NCBI RefSeq assembly: GCF_900102635.1 | Contig: NZ_FMZQ01000011.1 | Coordinates: 1-64,000 of the forward strand | Length of the DNA: 64,000 nucleotides | Source: Ectopseudomonas chengduensis | GTDB lineage: Bacteria > Pseudomonadota > Gammaproteobacteria > Pseudomonadales > Pseudomonadaceae | Reading direction: 5' to 3' | Part shown: piece after piece, positions 16,418 through 26,367 of the stretch | How the letters are laid out: every line of letters starts with the position of its first letter | How positions within the stretch are numbered: the stretch's first letter is position 1 | Translations under genes and position numbers: made by a program | The notes under the pieces: generated by a model | Seen by the model: only the letters and a program-made list of their open reading frames with translations | Told to the model about the DNA's origin: nothing | Databases searched by the model: none

Positions 16418-17146
16418 TCAGGACTGCGATTCCTGGCCGCTGTTGGCCATGATCTCTTCCAGGCTCAGGCCGGTCAGGCCGTGAATGGTCTTCCACAGGT
16501 AGTAGAAGATGGCCATCAGCATGACCATCGAGGGAATGGCGATCATCGGGTAGCTGAGCAAGGTCATGCGCCCCAGTTCGTCATTGAAGGCCTCAGTGCC
16601 GGCCGGGCTGACCACGATCCACTTGGCCAGCACGTAGTTCATGAACGAGGAGAAGAAGAAGGTGCCGCTGAGCCAGTAGGTCGCGCGCATCAGGCGCGTC
16701 TCGAAATGCTCGACGTGGCCGCCTTGCTCCAGGCGATCGTGGATCTTGTCGATATTGAGCACCGTCTTGTTGAACAGCAGGGTGCGAATCAGTGGGTAGC
16801 GGGTGCGGGTGGAGACCAGCACGGCAATGCCGATCAGACCGGGAATCAGTGCTTCCTTGACTGCCAGCCACTGAGTGTCGAGCTTGAGCAGGCCGATACC
16901 GCCGGTCAGCGCTACGCTGATCAGGCCGAGCAGGGCGATGAAGTTGAATTTGCGATATTTGATCAGCTCGAACGCACCCCAGCCCAGCGGGAACGCCAGG
17001 GCCAGAATCAGCGCACCATCGGCGCCGAGGCGGTGCTCGCCACTGAGCTTCATCAGGATGAACGAGGGAATCAGGATGCTGATGGCCAGGTCGATCAGCG
17101 GGCGGGGCTTGTGCGTCGGGGTACGGCTGTCAGTAGTGGCGGTCAT
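16418..17146 (-). CDS. VC0807-type membrane protein
   Basis: Membrane protein of 242 residues with about six hydrophobic segments and a central polar stretch (RTRYPLIRTLLFNKTVLNIDKI). The pattern matches proteins listed as VC0807 family, of unknown role and sometimes mislabelled as MFS transporters; it is too short for MFS. Conserved features include ISILIPSFILMKLSG and the FNDELGRMTLLSYPMIAIPSM region. It faces a divergent binding-protein gene across 165 bases, which must hold promoters for both directions. Confidence 0.75.
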   Translation of the reverse strand: MTATTDSRTPTHKPRPLIDLAISILIPSFILMKLSGEHRLGADGALILALAFPLGWGAFELIKYRKFNFIALLGLISVALTGGIGLLKLDTQWLAVKEALIPGLIGIAVLVSTRTRYPLIRTLLFNKTVLNIDKIHDRLEQGGHVEHFETRLMRATYWLSGTFFFSSFMNYVLAKWIVVSPAGTEAFNDELGRMTLLSYPMIAIPSMVMLMAIFYYLWKTIHGLTGLSLEEIMANSGQESQS

Positions 17147-17311
17147 GGTAGCTGGAGTCTGCGTAGGAAGGCCGATGATCGCCTGCCCGGCTCGCCAGGG
17201 CTAGTCCGACCGTCGGTTTTGAATGTGAAAAAGTATGAGTCGACAGCCATCCGACAGGAGAGAAGAGCTGGCTGGCGATGCTAAAGTGATGGCAGGGCCT
17301 GGGAGTCGAAC

Positions 17312-18235
17312 ATGCCAAGAATCATCCCTTTCATTTGCCTGTTGCTGGCTGCTCTTTTCCTGACGCCTGTGCCGGCCTGGGCACGGGACTGCATCGGTAT
17401 GGTGCCGGCCGGCACATCGGCGTTCTGGAGCGAGCTGGAAGCCGGCGCGAGACGCACCGCTGACGATCTGCAATTGGAACTCTATACGCGCGGCCCGGCC
17501 CAGGAGGGCAGCGTCGAGGTGCAGTTGCAACTGATAGATCGCGTGCTTGCACAGGGCTGCAAGGCGCTGATCATCGCCCCGGCTGGCGATGCCATCGATA
17601 CCCGGATAGCGGCCTTGCGTGACGAAGGTATTCCCACCGTCTATGTCGACCGCGGCGTTGCGGGAGATGGCGCTTATGCGCTGGTGGCGACCGACAACTT
17701 CCTCGCAGGTCAGTTGGCCGGGCAACAACTGGCCGAGCGTCTCGGGCAGGGTGGCAGAGTCGGGTTGTTGCGTTTGCGTCCCGGGCTGCAATCGACCGAG
17801 GAGCGTGAGCGCGGCTTTCTGCTGGCGGCACAGGCGTCAGGGCTGCAGGTGGTATTCGACACCTACCTGGGTGATGACCGCCAGCGCATCGCCGAGGCCC
17901 TGAGCGAGCAGTTGCCCAGGCTCGACGGCCTGTTCAGCCCCAATGGCACCAGCAGCCGGGCGACACTGGCGGCCCTGCGCCAGTTGGGCAAGGCCGGTAC
18001 GGTGGACTTCGTCGGCTTCGACGGAGGCGAACTGCTGTTCGATGCCGTGAGACAAGGACAGATTCACGCCCTGTTGCTTCAGCAGCCGCAGGCCATGGGC
18101 GATCATGCGGTGCGCCTGGTGCATCGGGCCCTGAGTGGCGAACGCGCCATTTCACGCCTGCAACTGTTGCTCGAGCCACGGGTACTGACCGCCAGGGAAT
18201 TGGCCGATATGACCGCGCCGCAACAGCCTTGGTGA
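17312..18235 (+). CDS. Periplasmic sugar-type binding protein
   Basis: Exported protein of 307 residues with a Sec signal ending near PAWA. The mature part has the two-lobe fold of ribose/LacI-type receptors (Peripl_BP_4): an opening IGMVPAGTSAFWSELEAGA, then ALIIAPAGDAIDT, and RGVAGDGAYALVATDN. GGAG sits 9 bases before the ATG. No ABC permease or ATPase gene is adjacent, and two amino-acid-type binding proteins follow. It could feed a transporter elsewhere or deliver ligand to a sensor, as TorT does. Ligand unknown. Confidence 0.82.
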   Translation: MPRIIPFICLLLAALFLTPVPAWARDCIGMVPAGTSAFWSELEAGARRTADDLQLELYTRGPAQEGSVEVQLQLIDRVLAQGCKALIIAPAGDAIDTRIAALRDEGIPTVYVDRGVAGDGAYALVATDNFLAGQLAGQQLAERLGQGGRVGLLRLRPGLQSTEERERGFLLAAQASGLQVVFDTYLGDDRQRIAEALSEQLPRLDGLFSPNGTSSRATLAALRQLGKAGTVDFVGFDGGELLFDAVRQGQIHALLLQQPQAMGDHAVRLVHRALSGERAISRLQLLLEPRVLTARELADMTAPQQPW

Positions 18236-18314
18236 TGGGCAGAGCGCGGGTTTATGATCCTTGTCCTGGCCGCCCTGAATTCGCTGTAGGGCGCGCTCTA
18301 GACGGTGGCGTGCA

Positions 18315-19085
18315 ATGAACCTGAAGTACCTGCTCGCAGCTCTGTTGTTCTGCAGTTTCTGCGTCCACGTGACGGCTGCCGAGTTGCGGCTGTATACCGA
18401 AGACTATCGACCCTTCAGCTATCTCGAGAATGGCAAGCCGAGTGGTATGGCTGTGGCGGTGGTCGAAGAGTTGATCCACCGTACCGGTGAGCGGGCGCGC
18501 ATCGAACTGGTGCCCTGGACACGCGGCTATCACCAGGTTCGTCATCAGGCCGACACCGCGTTGTTCTCCACCGTGCGCACGGCGCAGCGCGAAGCCGAGT
18601 TTCAGTGGGTCGGGCCGATCGCGCGAGGCTATACGCGCTTCTACACGCACAAGGATGCCGGGCTGCGAGTCACCAGTCTGGACGACGTGCGCCAGCTCGG
18701 CACCCTTGCGGTGCCCAAGCAGTGGTACAGCTACGAACTGCTGCGTGAACAGGAGCTGGATAACCTGTATGGCGTGCCGACGCCTCAGGACATGCTGCGC
18801 ATGTTTCGCCATGGCCGGGTCAAGCTGCTGCTGGCCAACAACCTGACCCTCGACGGCATGCTTGCCGAACAGGGCATGAATGCCGGGCAACTGCAGGCGC
18901 AGTTCGACCTGATGCCCAATGACTCCTATATCGCCTTTTCCCTGCAGACGGATGCCGCTCGTGTCGCGCGATGGCAGCAGGCGCTGCAGCAGATGCGTCA
19001 TGACGGCAGCCTGGAGCGGATCTATCGACACTGGCTTCCGGCGGCCGATGAGCGGACGTTGGTCGATTTGCTGCGCCTCGAGTGA
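18315..19085 (+). CDS. Periplasmic binding protein, family 3 (first of a tandem pair)
   Basis: Exported protein of 256 residues (SBP_bac_3 fold). The Sec signal is followed by ELRLYTEDYRPFSYLENGKPSG, the usual first strand and ligand region. IELVPWTRGYHQVRHQADTALFSTVRT and GTLAVPKQWYSYELL are shared almost word for word with the next protein, so the two arose by duplication. There is no membrane domain and no transporter gene nearby. Similar orphan proteins in Pseudomonas are of unknown function and usually annotated as transporter substrate-binding proteins. Confidence 0.85.
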   Translation: MNLKYLLAALLFCSFCVHVTAAELRLYTEDYRPFSYLENGKPSGMAVAVVEELIHRTGERARIELVPWTRGYHQVRHQADTALFSTVRTAQREAEFQWVGPIARGYTRFYTHKDAGLRVTSLDDVRQLGTLAVPKQWYSYELLREQELDNLYGVPTPQDMLRMFRHGRVKLLLANNLTLDGMLAEQGMNAGQLQAQFDLMPNDSYIAFSLQTDAARVARWQQALQQMRHDGSLERIYRHWLPAADERTLVDLLRLE

Positions 19086-19138
19086 AGCGGCTGCATGGCG
19101 CTCCACGTCTTGCTAGGCTGCAAGCGGGAGGGGCGGTG

Positions 19139-19894
19139 ATGGCCAAGTGTATTAATCGATGGCTGTGTGTCCTGCTGGTGGTGTTGTGCGCTCCGGTGGA
19201 GGCACAGTTGCGTCTGCTCACCGAGGATGCGCCGCCAATGAGCTTCTTGCGCGAGGGCGAGCCCAGCGGTTTCTCCGTCGAGGTGGTCAGAGCGTTGCTG
19301 GCGCGCACCGGCGACAGCGGCCAGATCGAACTGATGCCCTGGACGCGAGCATTGCATCTGGCTCAACAGGAGGAAGATGTCGCGCTGTTTTCCACCGTGC
19401 GCACTCCTGAGCGCGAGAACAGGTTTCAGTGGGTCGGGCCCATCGTGGTCGGCACCACCAGCTTCTATTCGCTCAAGTCGCGCGACCTGGTCATCGACAC
19501 GTTGGAGCAGGCCGCGGCCAGCGGGCCACTGGCGCTGCCCAAGCAGTGGTACACCTTCGAGACCCTCAGCGCGAGGGGCTTTACCAACCTCTACGGCGTG
19601 CCCAGTTCGAAACAGATGGTGACCATGCTCAAGCATGGCCGGGTCAACCTGATTGCTACCGAAGACCTGACCCTGGCTGGCGAGCTGGCTGCTGTCGATC
19701 TCAAGCCGCAGGACGTCACCGCGCACGTGCCGTTCATGCGCTCGGCCTATTACATCGCCTTCTCCCCGCAGACTTCGGTGGTGCGTGTGGTGCGCTGGCA
19801 GCGCGCCTTGCAGCAGATGCATGAGGACGGCAGCCTCGCAGCGATCCTCAGGCGCTGGCTGCCGCATGCGCCGATGCCCCCCATCGCGCCGTAG
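19139..19894 (+). CDS. Periplasmic binding protein, family 3 (second of the pair)
   Basis: Paralogue of the preceding protein, 251 residues, with Sec signal ending near VEA. Shared blocks include IELMPWTRALHLAQQEEDVA, RFQWVGPI, ALPKQWYTFETL and LKHGRVNL. ATG 19139 is preferred to the in-frame ATG at 19082, which overlaps the previous stop, because GGGAGGGG lies 9 bases before 19139 and the signal peptide starts there. Ligand-contact positions differ between the copies (for example YRPFSYLEN versus APPMSFLRE), so they may bind different compounds. Confidence 0.85.
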   Translation: MAKCINRWLCVLLVVLCAPVEAQLRLLTEDAPPMSFLREGEPSGFSVEVVRALLARTGDSGQIELMPWTRALHLAQQEEDVALFSTVRTPERENRFQWVGPIVVGTTSFYSLKSRDLVIDTLEQAAASGPLALPKQWYTFETLSARGFTNLYGVPSSKQMVTMLKHGRVNLIATEDLTLAGELAAVDLKPQDVTAHVPFMRSAYYIAFSPQTSVVRVVRWQRALQQMHEDGSLAAILRRWLPHAPMPPIAP

Positions 19895-19947
19895 CGCCTC
19901 GCGTGACGACTGGTTAACCTGAGCGCTGAAATCCACCGAGCCCGATC

Positions 19948-20949
19948 ATGTCGCGTCGTCATCTCACTCTCGATCTGCGCAGTCGCGCCGGCTTGTTCGC
20001 TCACCTTGGTGCGATGGAGCGGGCCGGTGTGCCCATCGATCGAGCGCTGGCCAGTCTGGATCTCGGTACGCGCCACGAGGCCGCCGTGAAGCGCTTGCGG
20101 CAGATGGTCGGCGGCGGCCGCGACCTGGCGAGTTCCGGCCAGTTGAGTGGCGTGTTCACGCCACTGGAAAGCGGCCTGGTACGCGCCGCTCAAGAAGCCG
20201 GAGCGCTGGCGCATATCTACGAGCAGCTGGCGCAGCGCTACGATGAGCAGGCGCGTCATGCCGCAGAATTGAAGTCACGTCTTCTGCTGCCCGCCGGGGT
20301 TTTGCTGCTGGCGCTGGCGGTCAAGCCCTTGCCTTCTCTGGTCGCTGGCAGCCTGAGTGGTGCAGGTTACCTGGCGGCCGTTCTGCTGCCGGTGTTGTGG
20401 CTGGCTGCGCTGTTGTTCGGTGCGCGCGCTTTGTGGCGGCGCTGGCAGCAGCGGCGAAGCGATCAGCCAGGTCCACTCGACGATCTTCTGCTGGCCCTGC
20501 CGATATTGGGCAGCCTGCAGCGGCGGGCGGATATCCGGAACTTCTGCGACAGTCTCGGGCTGTTGCTGGAGGCGGGCATGCCGGTGCTCGATGCCTTGCC
20601 GCGTGCTTGCAATGCCGTGACCAATGCACGGCTGCGGCGGGATTTCGCCAATCTGGCGCCACGCGTAGCCGCAGGACAGTCGTTGGTGCGCGCTTTCGAC
20701 GGGCTGAGTTTTCATGGCAAAGCCATGCTCATCGGCGTGCTCAATACCGGCGAAGCGACCGGCCGGCCAGGCGAGGCGCTGCTGCGTTTCGCCCGCCTGC
20801 AGGCGCAGCAGCTGGCTGCAAGCCAGCAGGCGTTGGCGAGCTGGGCACCACGCCTGTTCTATCTGGCCGTCGCCGTGTGGATGGCGTACGGCCTGCTGAC
20901 CGGTGGCGGATTCTTCCCGGCCCTGCCCGCGGAGCTGGCTGGCCGATAA
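19948..20949 (+). CDS. Orphan type II secretion F-domain (GspF/PilC-like) protein
   Basis: Inner-membrane protein of 333 residues with two T2SSF domains. The first spans about 12-125 and the second about 182-305, each four-helical and followed by a hydrophobic segment. GVPIDRALASL and the matching second-domain AGMPVLDALPRA show the internal repeat. It lacks the N-terminal cytosolic extension of about 60 residues seen in full PilC/GspF. No ATPase, pseudopilin or secretin gene is in the window, so its partners must lie elsewhere or it has a separate role. Confidence 0.8.
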   Translation: MSRRHLTLDLRSRAGLFAHLGAMERAGVPIDRALASLDLGTRHEAAVKRLRQMVGGGRDLASSGQLSGVFTPLESGLVRAAQEAGALAHIYEQLAQRYDEQARHAAELKSRLLLPAGVLLLALAVKPLPSLVAGSLSGAGYLAAVLLPVLWLAALLFGARALWRRWQQRRSDQPGPLDDLLLALPILGSLQRRADIRNFCDSLGLLLEAGMPVLDALPRACNAVTNARLRRDFANLAPRVAAGQSLVRAFDGLSFHGKAMLIGVLNTGEATGRPGEALLRFARLQAQQLAASQQALASWAPRLFYLAVAVWMAYGLLTGGGFFPALPAELAGR

Positions 20950-21077
20950 TTTGCTGGTTATCGACCACGGCGCTTCGTTTGAAAGCTGGCAGCAAGTGCC
21001 TTGCGCTAGCATTCGTCACGTCTACGCCATTACTAAAAAGAGAAAAAAGCGATTCAACCGACTTTGGAATACGCCCC

Positions 21078-21950
21078 ATGCCCATCCTGCAACGTGCATC
21101 TCATCATGAGCTACGCAGTGCCTTTCGTGCCCTGCTGGCTTCCGACCGCTGCTACCACACGGCTTCGGTCTTCGACCCCATGTCCGCCCGCATCGCCGCC
21201 GATCTCGACTTCGAGGTCGGTATCCTCGGTGGCTCCGTCGCCTCCCTGCAGGTACTCGGTGCGCCGGACTTCGCCCTGATCACTCTCAGCGAATTCGTCG
21301 AGCAGGCCGCGCGCATCGGCCGCGTCTCGCGCTTGCCGGTGATCGCCGATGCCGACCACGGCTACGGTAATGCGCTCAATGTGATGCGCACCGTGGTCGA
21401 GCTGGAACGCGCCGGCGTCGCCGCGCTGACCATCGAAGATACCCTGCTGCCGGCCCAGTTCGGTCGCAAGTCCACCGACCTAATCTCCATCGAGGAAGGC
21501 GTCGGCAAGATCCTCGCTGCGCTGGAGGCGCGTGTCGATCCGGAGCTCTCGATCATCGCCCGTACCCATGCCGGCGTACTGGAGGTGGACGAAGTGATCC
21601 GCCGCACTCGCGCCTATGAGGCTGCCGGCGCCGACGGCATCTGCCTGGTCGGGATCAAGGATTTCGCCCACCTGGAGCAGATCGCCGCAGGCCTCAAGGT
21701 GCCGCTGATGCTGGTCACCTACGGCAACCCCGAACTGCGCGACAACCAACGCCTGGCGCGCCTGGGCGTGCGCATCGTGGTCAACGGCCACGCCGCCTAC
21801 TTCGCCGCGATCAAGGCCACCTACGACTGTCTGCGTGAGCAGCGCGGTGCCCAGCCGTGCGACCTCAACGCCACCGAGCTGACCCACAAGTACACCATGC
21901 CCGAGGATTACATCCTCTGGGCCAAGGAGTTCATGGAAGTGCGCGAGTAG
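21078..21950 (+). CDS. Oxaloacetate decarboxylase (isocitrate lyase/PEP mutase superfamily)
   Basis: Soluble TIM-barrel enzyme of 290 residues, same length and neighbourhood as P. aeruginosa PA4872, shown to decarboxylate oxaloacetate to pyruvate. DADHGYGN carries the metal-binding Asp residues, followed by VAALTIEDTLLPAQFG and the IIARTHAG strand. The start at 21078 gives the family N-terminus (HELRSAFRALLAS); the open frame further upstream is in poor context. It would link TCA intermediates to pyruvate. Confidence 0.87.
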   Translation: MPILQRASHHELRSAFRALLASDRCYHTASVFDPMSARIAADLDFEVGILGGSVASLQVLGAPDFALITLSEFVEQAARIGRVSRLPVIADADHGYGNALNVMRTVVELERAGVAALTIEDTLLPAQFGRKSTDLISIEEGVGKILAALEARVDPELSIIARTHAGVLEVDEVIRRTRAYEAAGADGICLVGIKDFAHLEQIAAGLKVPLMLVTYGNPELRDNQRLARLGVRIVVNGHAAYFAAIKATYDCLREQRGAQPCDLNATELTHKYTMPEDYILWAKEFMEVRE

Positions 21951-22026
21951 CCTGTCGCGACCGGCTGCACTTGCACTTCGCATTCTCCGGGCGCATATCT
22001 GTTCGGAGAGTGCGAGGAGGTCGAAC

Positions 22027-22293
22027 ATGGCAGGTGGTTGGGCAAGCGACGACGCAGTGCAGGAACAGATCGACAGCAGCATCGAGGACGCCGTTGCGCG
22101 TGCTCGCAGTCAACTGCCGAAAGGCGAGAGCCTGCATCATTGCGAAGAGTGCGACGCGGTGATACCCGAGGCCCGTCGCCAGGCAATTCCTGGTGTGCGC
22201 CTGTGCGTGAAGTGCCAGGCCGAGCACGACCGCGAGAGCGCGGCGTTCAGCGCCTATAACCGTCGTGGCAGCAAGGACAGTCAGCTGCGCTGA
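22027..22293 (+). CDS. DksA/TraR-type C4 zinc-finger protein
   Basis: Protein of 88 residues with an N-terminal helical part and a four-cysteine zinc finger (HCEEC...LCVKC). Members bind in the secondary channel of RNA polymerase or are of unknown role; this small type resembles E. coli YbiI and P. aeruginosa PA4870. A strong GAGGAGG lies 9 bases before the ATG. It sits 76 bases after the decarboxylase and 75 before the hemerythrin gene. Confidence 0.87.
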   Translation: MAGGWASDDAVQEQIDSSIEDAVARARSQLPKGESLHHCEECDAVIPEARRQAIPGVRLCVKCQAEHDRESAAFSAYNRRGSKDSQLR

Positions 22294-22368
22294 GCAAGCG
22301 GTACGGCACCTATTCGCCTCCTGCTGGTCTAGTGCTACTACGACCGTGACTCAGGAAGAGGTGCTTGC

Positions 22369-22812
22369 ATGACGATTTTCGAAGCCTTACGCATCAGCCA
22401 CGACATCCAGCGCGAACTGGCGCAGAAACTGATCGCTACCCAAGGCGACAGCGCCGAGCGCCACGCCTTGTTCTCTCAGCTCAAGCAGGAACTGGCTGTG
22501 CATTCGGTGGCCGAAGAACGCCATTTCTACATTCCCCTGATGCAGCAGGACGCAGGCGTCGACCTGTCGCGCCACGCGATTGCCGAGCATCACCAGATGG
22601 ACGAAATGATCGAGGACCTGGAAGAAACCGACCCCAGCAGCCCCAGCTGGCTGGCGCAAGCCAAGGCGCTGGCGGACAAGGTCGAGCATCACCTCAAGGA
22701 GGAAGAGCACACCTTCTTCCAGATGGCCGGCAAGCTGCTTCGCGACAAGGAGAAGCAGCAACTGGCTGGTGATTACCTGAACGCCTACGACGAGATGAAA
22801 CAGGCGTCCTGA
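22369..22812 (+). CDS. Hemerythrin HHE domain protein
   Basis: Four-helix bundle of 147 residues expected to bind a di-iron site. Candidate iron ligands are His in RISHDIQ, His/Glu in HSVAEERHFYIP, His in IAEHHQMDEM and the HHLKEEEHTFF motif near residue 107. Such proteins sense or store oxygen or nitric oxide or protect iron clusters. AGAGG precedes the start. A bidirectional terminator follows, so it ends a rightward unit facing the convergent ureC. Confidence 0.88.
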   Translation: MTIFEALRISHDIQRELAQKLIATQGDSAERHALFSQLKQELAVHSVAEERHFYIPLMQQDAGVDLSRHAIAEHHQMDEMIEDLEETDPSSPSWLAQAKALADKVEHHLKEEEHTFFQMAGKLLRDKEKQQLAGDYLNAYDEMKQAS

Positions 22813-22825
22813 TAGACCCACGAAA

Positions 22826-22849
22826 GCCGGGCATGACGCCCGGCTTTTT
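22826..22849. terminator. Bidirectional terminator between hemerythrin gene and ureC
   Basis: GCCGGGC (22826-22832) and GCCCGGC (22838-22844) form a 7-bp stem with TTTTT after it on the plus strand and AAA before it, so it can stop both converging transcripts. ureC ends three bases to the right. Confidence 0.85.
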
Positions 22850-22851
22850 CG

Positions 22852-24552
<1,701 letters not shown>

Positions 24553-24562
24553 TGGAAGTCCT

Positions 24563-24627
24563 CGTAGGGTGCGCTGTGCGCACCGTTGCTATCTGTGTCG
24601 TTGCTGGTGCGCACGGCGCACCCTACG
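24563..24627. repeat. Palindromic GTAGGGTGCGC repeat between ureB and ureC
   Basis: Arms 24563-24584 and 24606-24627 pair at 21 of 22 positions around a 21-base centre. A second complete copy is at 31226-31288 and a half copy at 37082. The element lies inside the urease operon and ends 2 bases from the ureB stop. Confidence 0.85.
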
Positions 24628-24629
24628 GG

Positions 24630-24935
24630 CTATAGATCACCCATGACCCGGCCGGCGAAGCCGAACACCCGTCGCGCGCCGGCGAGATCAACCAGCTCCA
24701 CGTCACGACTCTGTCCGGGCTCGAAGCGCACAGCAGTGCCGGCCGGGATATTCAGGCGCATACCGCGAGTACTGGCACGGTCGAACAGCAGGGCGTCGTT
24801 GGTCTCGAAGAAGTGGTAGTGCGAACCGACCTGGATCGGACGGTCGCCACTGTTGGCCACGGACAGGGTCAGGGTGCGGCGACCGGCATTGAGCTCGATC
24901 TCGCCGTCGGCAATCTGGTATTGGCCGGGAATCAT
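24630..24935 (-). CDS. ureB: Urease beta subunit
   Basis: Structural subunit of 101 residues. The GEIELNAGR...VANSGDRPIQVGSHYHFFETN segment is the family signature, and RLNIPAGTAVRFEPG completes the beta-barrel. Start 24935 overlaps the stop of the upstream GNAT gene by four bases (ATGA), so translation is coupled. UreA and UreB are separate genes here, as in most enterics and pseudomonads. Confidence 0.96.
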   Translation of the reverse strand: MIPGQYQIADGEIELNAGRRTLTLSVANSGDRPIQVGSHYHFFETNDALLFDRASTRGMRLNIPAGTAVRFEPGQSRDVELVDLAGARRVFGFAGRVMGDL

Positions 24936-25465
24936 GGTGAAGGCCTCGCAAGCGTCTTGTAGTAGATGGCATTGGCCCGGTAGGTGCCGTCCGGGCCGCA
25001 GGCGTAATCGGGTAGGCCACCAATGCACTGGTAACCAAGGTGGCGATAGAGCTGTTCCGCGTCGCTGCCCGCTTCGGTGTCGAGGTAGAGCAGGCCACGT
25101 TTGCGGCTCGCTGCTTCCTGTTCGACGGCTTGCATCAGCAGGCGGGCGATACCGCGTCGGCGTGCCTCGCCCAGTACCAGCAGTTTCTGGATTTCCGCGC
25201 GGTTCAGGCCGTTGGGTTTCTGGCACAGGCCCAGTTGCACGCTGCCCACTACCTGGCCGTGCTCATGGGCCACCCAGATCAGCAGCGAGCCCTCGTGCAG
25301 TGCAGCTTGCACTTGAGCGAAATACTCGGCAGCGGTCTGGGCATCGAGGTCGGCGAGAAAACCCACCGAAGCGCCGTGCTCGACCGCATCGAGTAGCAGG
25401 GCGATCAGACCTTGCTGGTAAGCGGCAAAGTCTGTGGGGGCAAGGCGGTGCAGGGTCACATCCAC
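24932..25465 (-). CDS. GNAT family N-acetyltransferase in the urease operon
   Basis: Acetyl-CoA-dependent transferase of 177 residues. The acetyl-CoA loop is visible in LGEARRRGIARLLMQAV, followed by GLLYLDTEAGSDAEQLYRHLGY, a usual C-terminal pattern. The substrate is unknown. It overlaps ureB by four bases and follows the other acetyltransferase gene by four bases, so it is certainly part of the operon transcript. Presence inside a urease operon is conserved in some Pseudomonas but its role in urea use is not explained. Confidence 0.87.
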   Translation of the reverse strand: MDVTLHRLAPTDFAAYQQGLIALLLDAVEHGASVGFLADLDAQTAAEYFAQVQAALHEGSLLIWVAHEHGQVVGSVQLGLCQKPNGLNRAEIQKLLVLGEARRRGIARLLMQAVEQEAASRKRGLLYLDTEAGSDAEQLYRHLGYQCIGGLPDYACGPDGTYRANAIYYKTLARPSP

Positions 25466-25469
25466 GGGG

Positions 25470-25979
25470 TCACTCCTTGGCGCCGAGGATCAGTTGCATA
25501 AAGGTCAGATCCAGCCAGCGGCCGAACTTGCGGCCTACCTGGGGCATCTGTCCGGTGGTAACGAAGCCGAGGCGCTGGTGCAGGCGGATCGAGGCGGCGT
25601 TCTCTGACTCGATGGCGGCGACCATGACGTGCAGGTTGGCGGCGCGGGCGCGTTCTATCAGCGCCTGCATCAGCGCTGGGCCTAGGCCTTGGCCGCGTTG
25701 GTCGGCACGTACGTAGACCGAGTGCTCGACGGTCTGACGAAAACCTTCGATGGTGCGCCAGGTGACGTAGCTGGCGTAGCCGACTACCTCGCCTGCGGCG
25801 TCATGGGCGACCAGCACGGGAAAACCCGCTGCAGTGCGTTCCGCCAGCCAGGCGCGGCGGTTGGCGAGATCCACCAGGGTCTCGTTCCAGATCGCCGTGG
25901 TGTGCTGCACCGCGTCGTTGTAGATGGCGAGGATGCCGGGCAGGTCGGCTTCGCCAGCGTCGACTATGGAATTACTCAT
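25470..25979 (-). CDS. Phosphinothricin acetyltransferase-like GNAT
   Basis: Acetyltransferase of 169 residues of the Pat/Bar type. Motifs: AIYNDAVQHTTAIWNE at the start, HSVYVRADQRGQGLGPALM for acetyl-CoA binding and GFVTTGQMPQVGRKFGRWLDL. Homologues act on methionine sulfoximine or phosphinothricin, both glutamine synthetase inhibitors. P. aeruginosa has a related gene (PA4866) at the same operon position. The gene is 3 bases from ureA. Detoxification of glutamate analogues is plausible, not shown by the sequence. Confidence 0.87.
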   Translation of the reverse strand: MSNSIVDAGEADLPGILAIYNDAVQHTTAIWNETLVDLANRRAWLAERTAAGFPVLVAHDAAGEVVGYASYVTWRTIEGFRQTVEHSVYVRADQRGQGLGPALMQALIERARAANLHVMVAAIESENAASIRLHQRLGFVTTGQMPQVGRKFGRWLDLTFMQLILGAKE

Positions 25980-25982
25980 GAG

Positions 25983-26285
25983 TTACGCAATCGGCTGGTG
26001 TACGGTCACCAGCTTGGTGCCGTCAGGGAAGGTGGCTTCGATCTGGATCTCCGGGATCATCTCCGGTACGCCTTCCATCACCTGATCGCGGCTCAGCAGG
26101 GTGGTGCCGAAGTGCATCAATTCGGCGACCGTTTGACCGTCGCGTGCGCCTTCGAGCAGGGCGGCAGAGATATAGGCCATGGCTTCCGGGTAATTCAGCT
26201 TTACTCCGCGCGCCAGGCGGCGCTCGGCCACCAGGCCGGCGGTGAAGATCAGCAGCTTGTCTTTCTCGCGTGGACTCAGATCCAT
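25983..26285 (-). CDS. ureA: Urease gamma subunit
   Basis: Small structural subunit of 100 residues. MDLSPREKDKLLIFTAGLVAERR and KLNYPEAMAYISAALLEGARDG are near-invariant, as is VPEMIPEIQIEATFPDGTKLVTVHQPI. It assembles with UreB and UreC as (abc)3. Separated from ureD by an 82-base gap that holds a short palindrome. Start 26285 follows GGAGTAAC. Confidence 0.97.
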   Translation of the reverse strand: MDLSPREKDKLLIFTAGLVAERRLARGVKLNYPEAMAYISAALLEGARDGQTVAELMHFGTTLLSRDQVMEGVPEMIPEIQIEATFPDGTKLVTVHQPIA

Positions 26286-26337
26286 CGTGTTACTCCATTG
26301 GGGCGTATGCCTGGCATCGCCGGAATGCGTCGTGGGG

Positions 26338-26366
26338 TAGGGCGGATGTCGCTTTTTACATCCGCC
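26338..26366. repeat. GTAGGGCGGATG palindrome after ureD
   Basis: GGCGGATGT (26341-26349) and ACATCCGCC (26358-26366) form a hairpin headed by GTAG. It begins one base after the ureD stop and lies inside the operon, with a T-run in its loop on the plus strand only. Confidence 0.75.
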
Positions 26367-26367
26367 G

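Noticed and set aside
19082..19141. Start of the second family-3 binding protein overlapping the first by four bases
   Set aside because: The upstream ATG gives a non-signal N-terminus; ATG 19139 has a strong ribosome site and a clean signal peptide.
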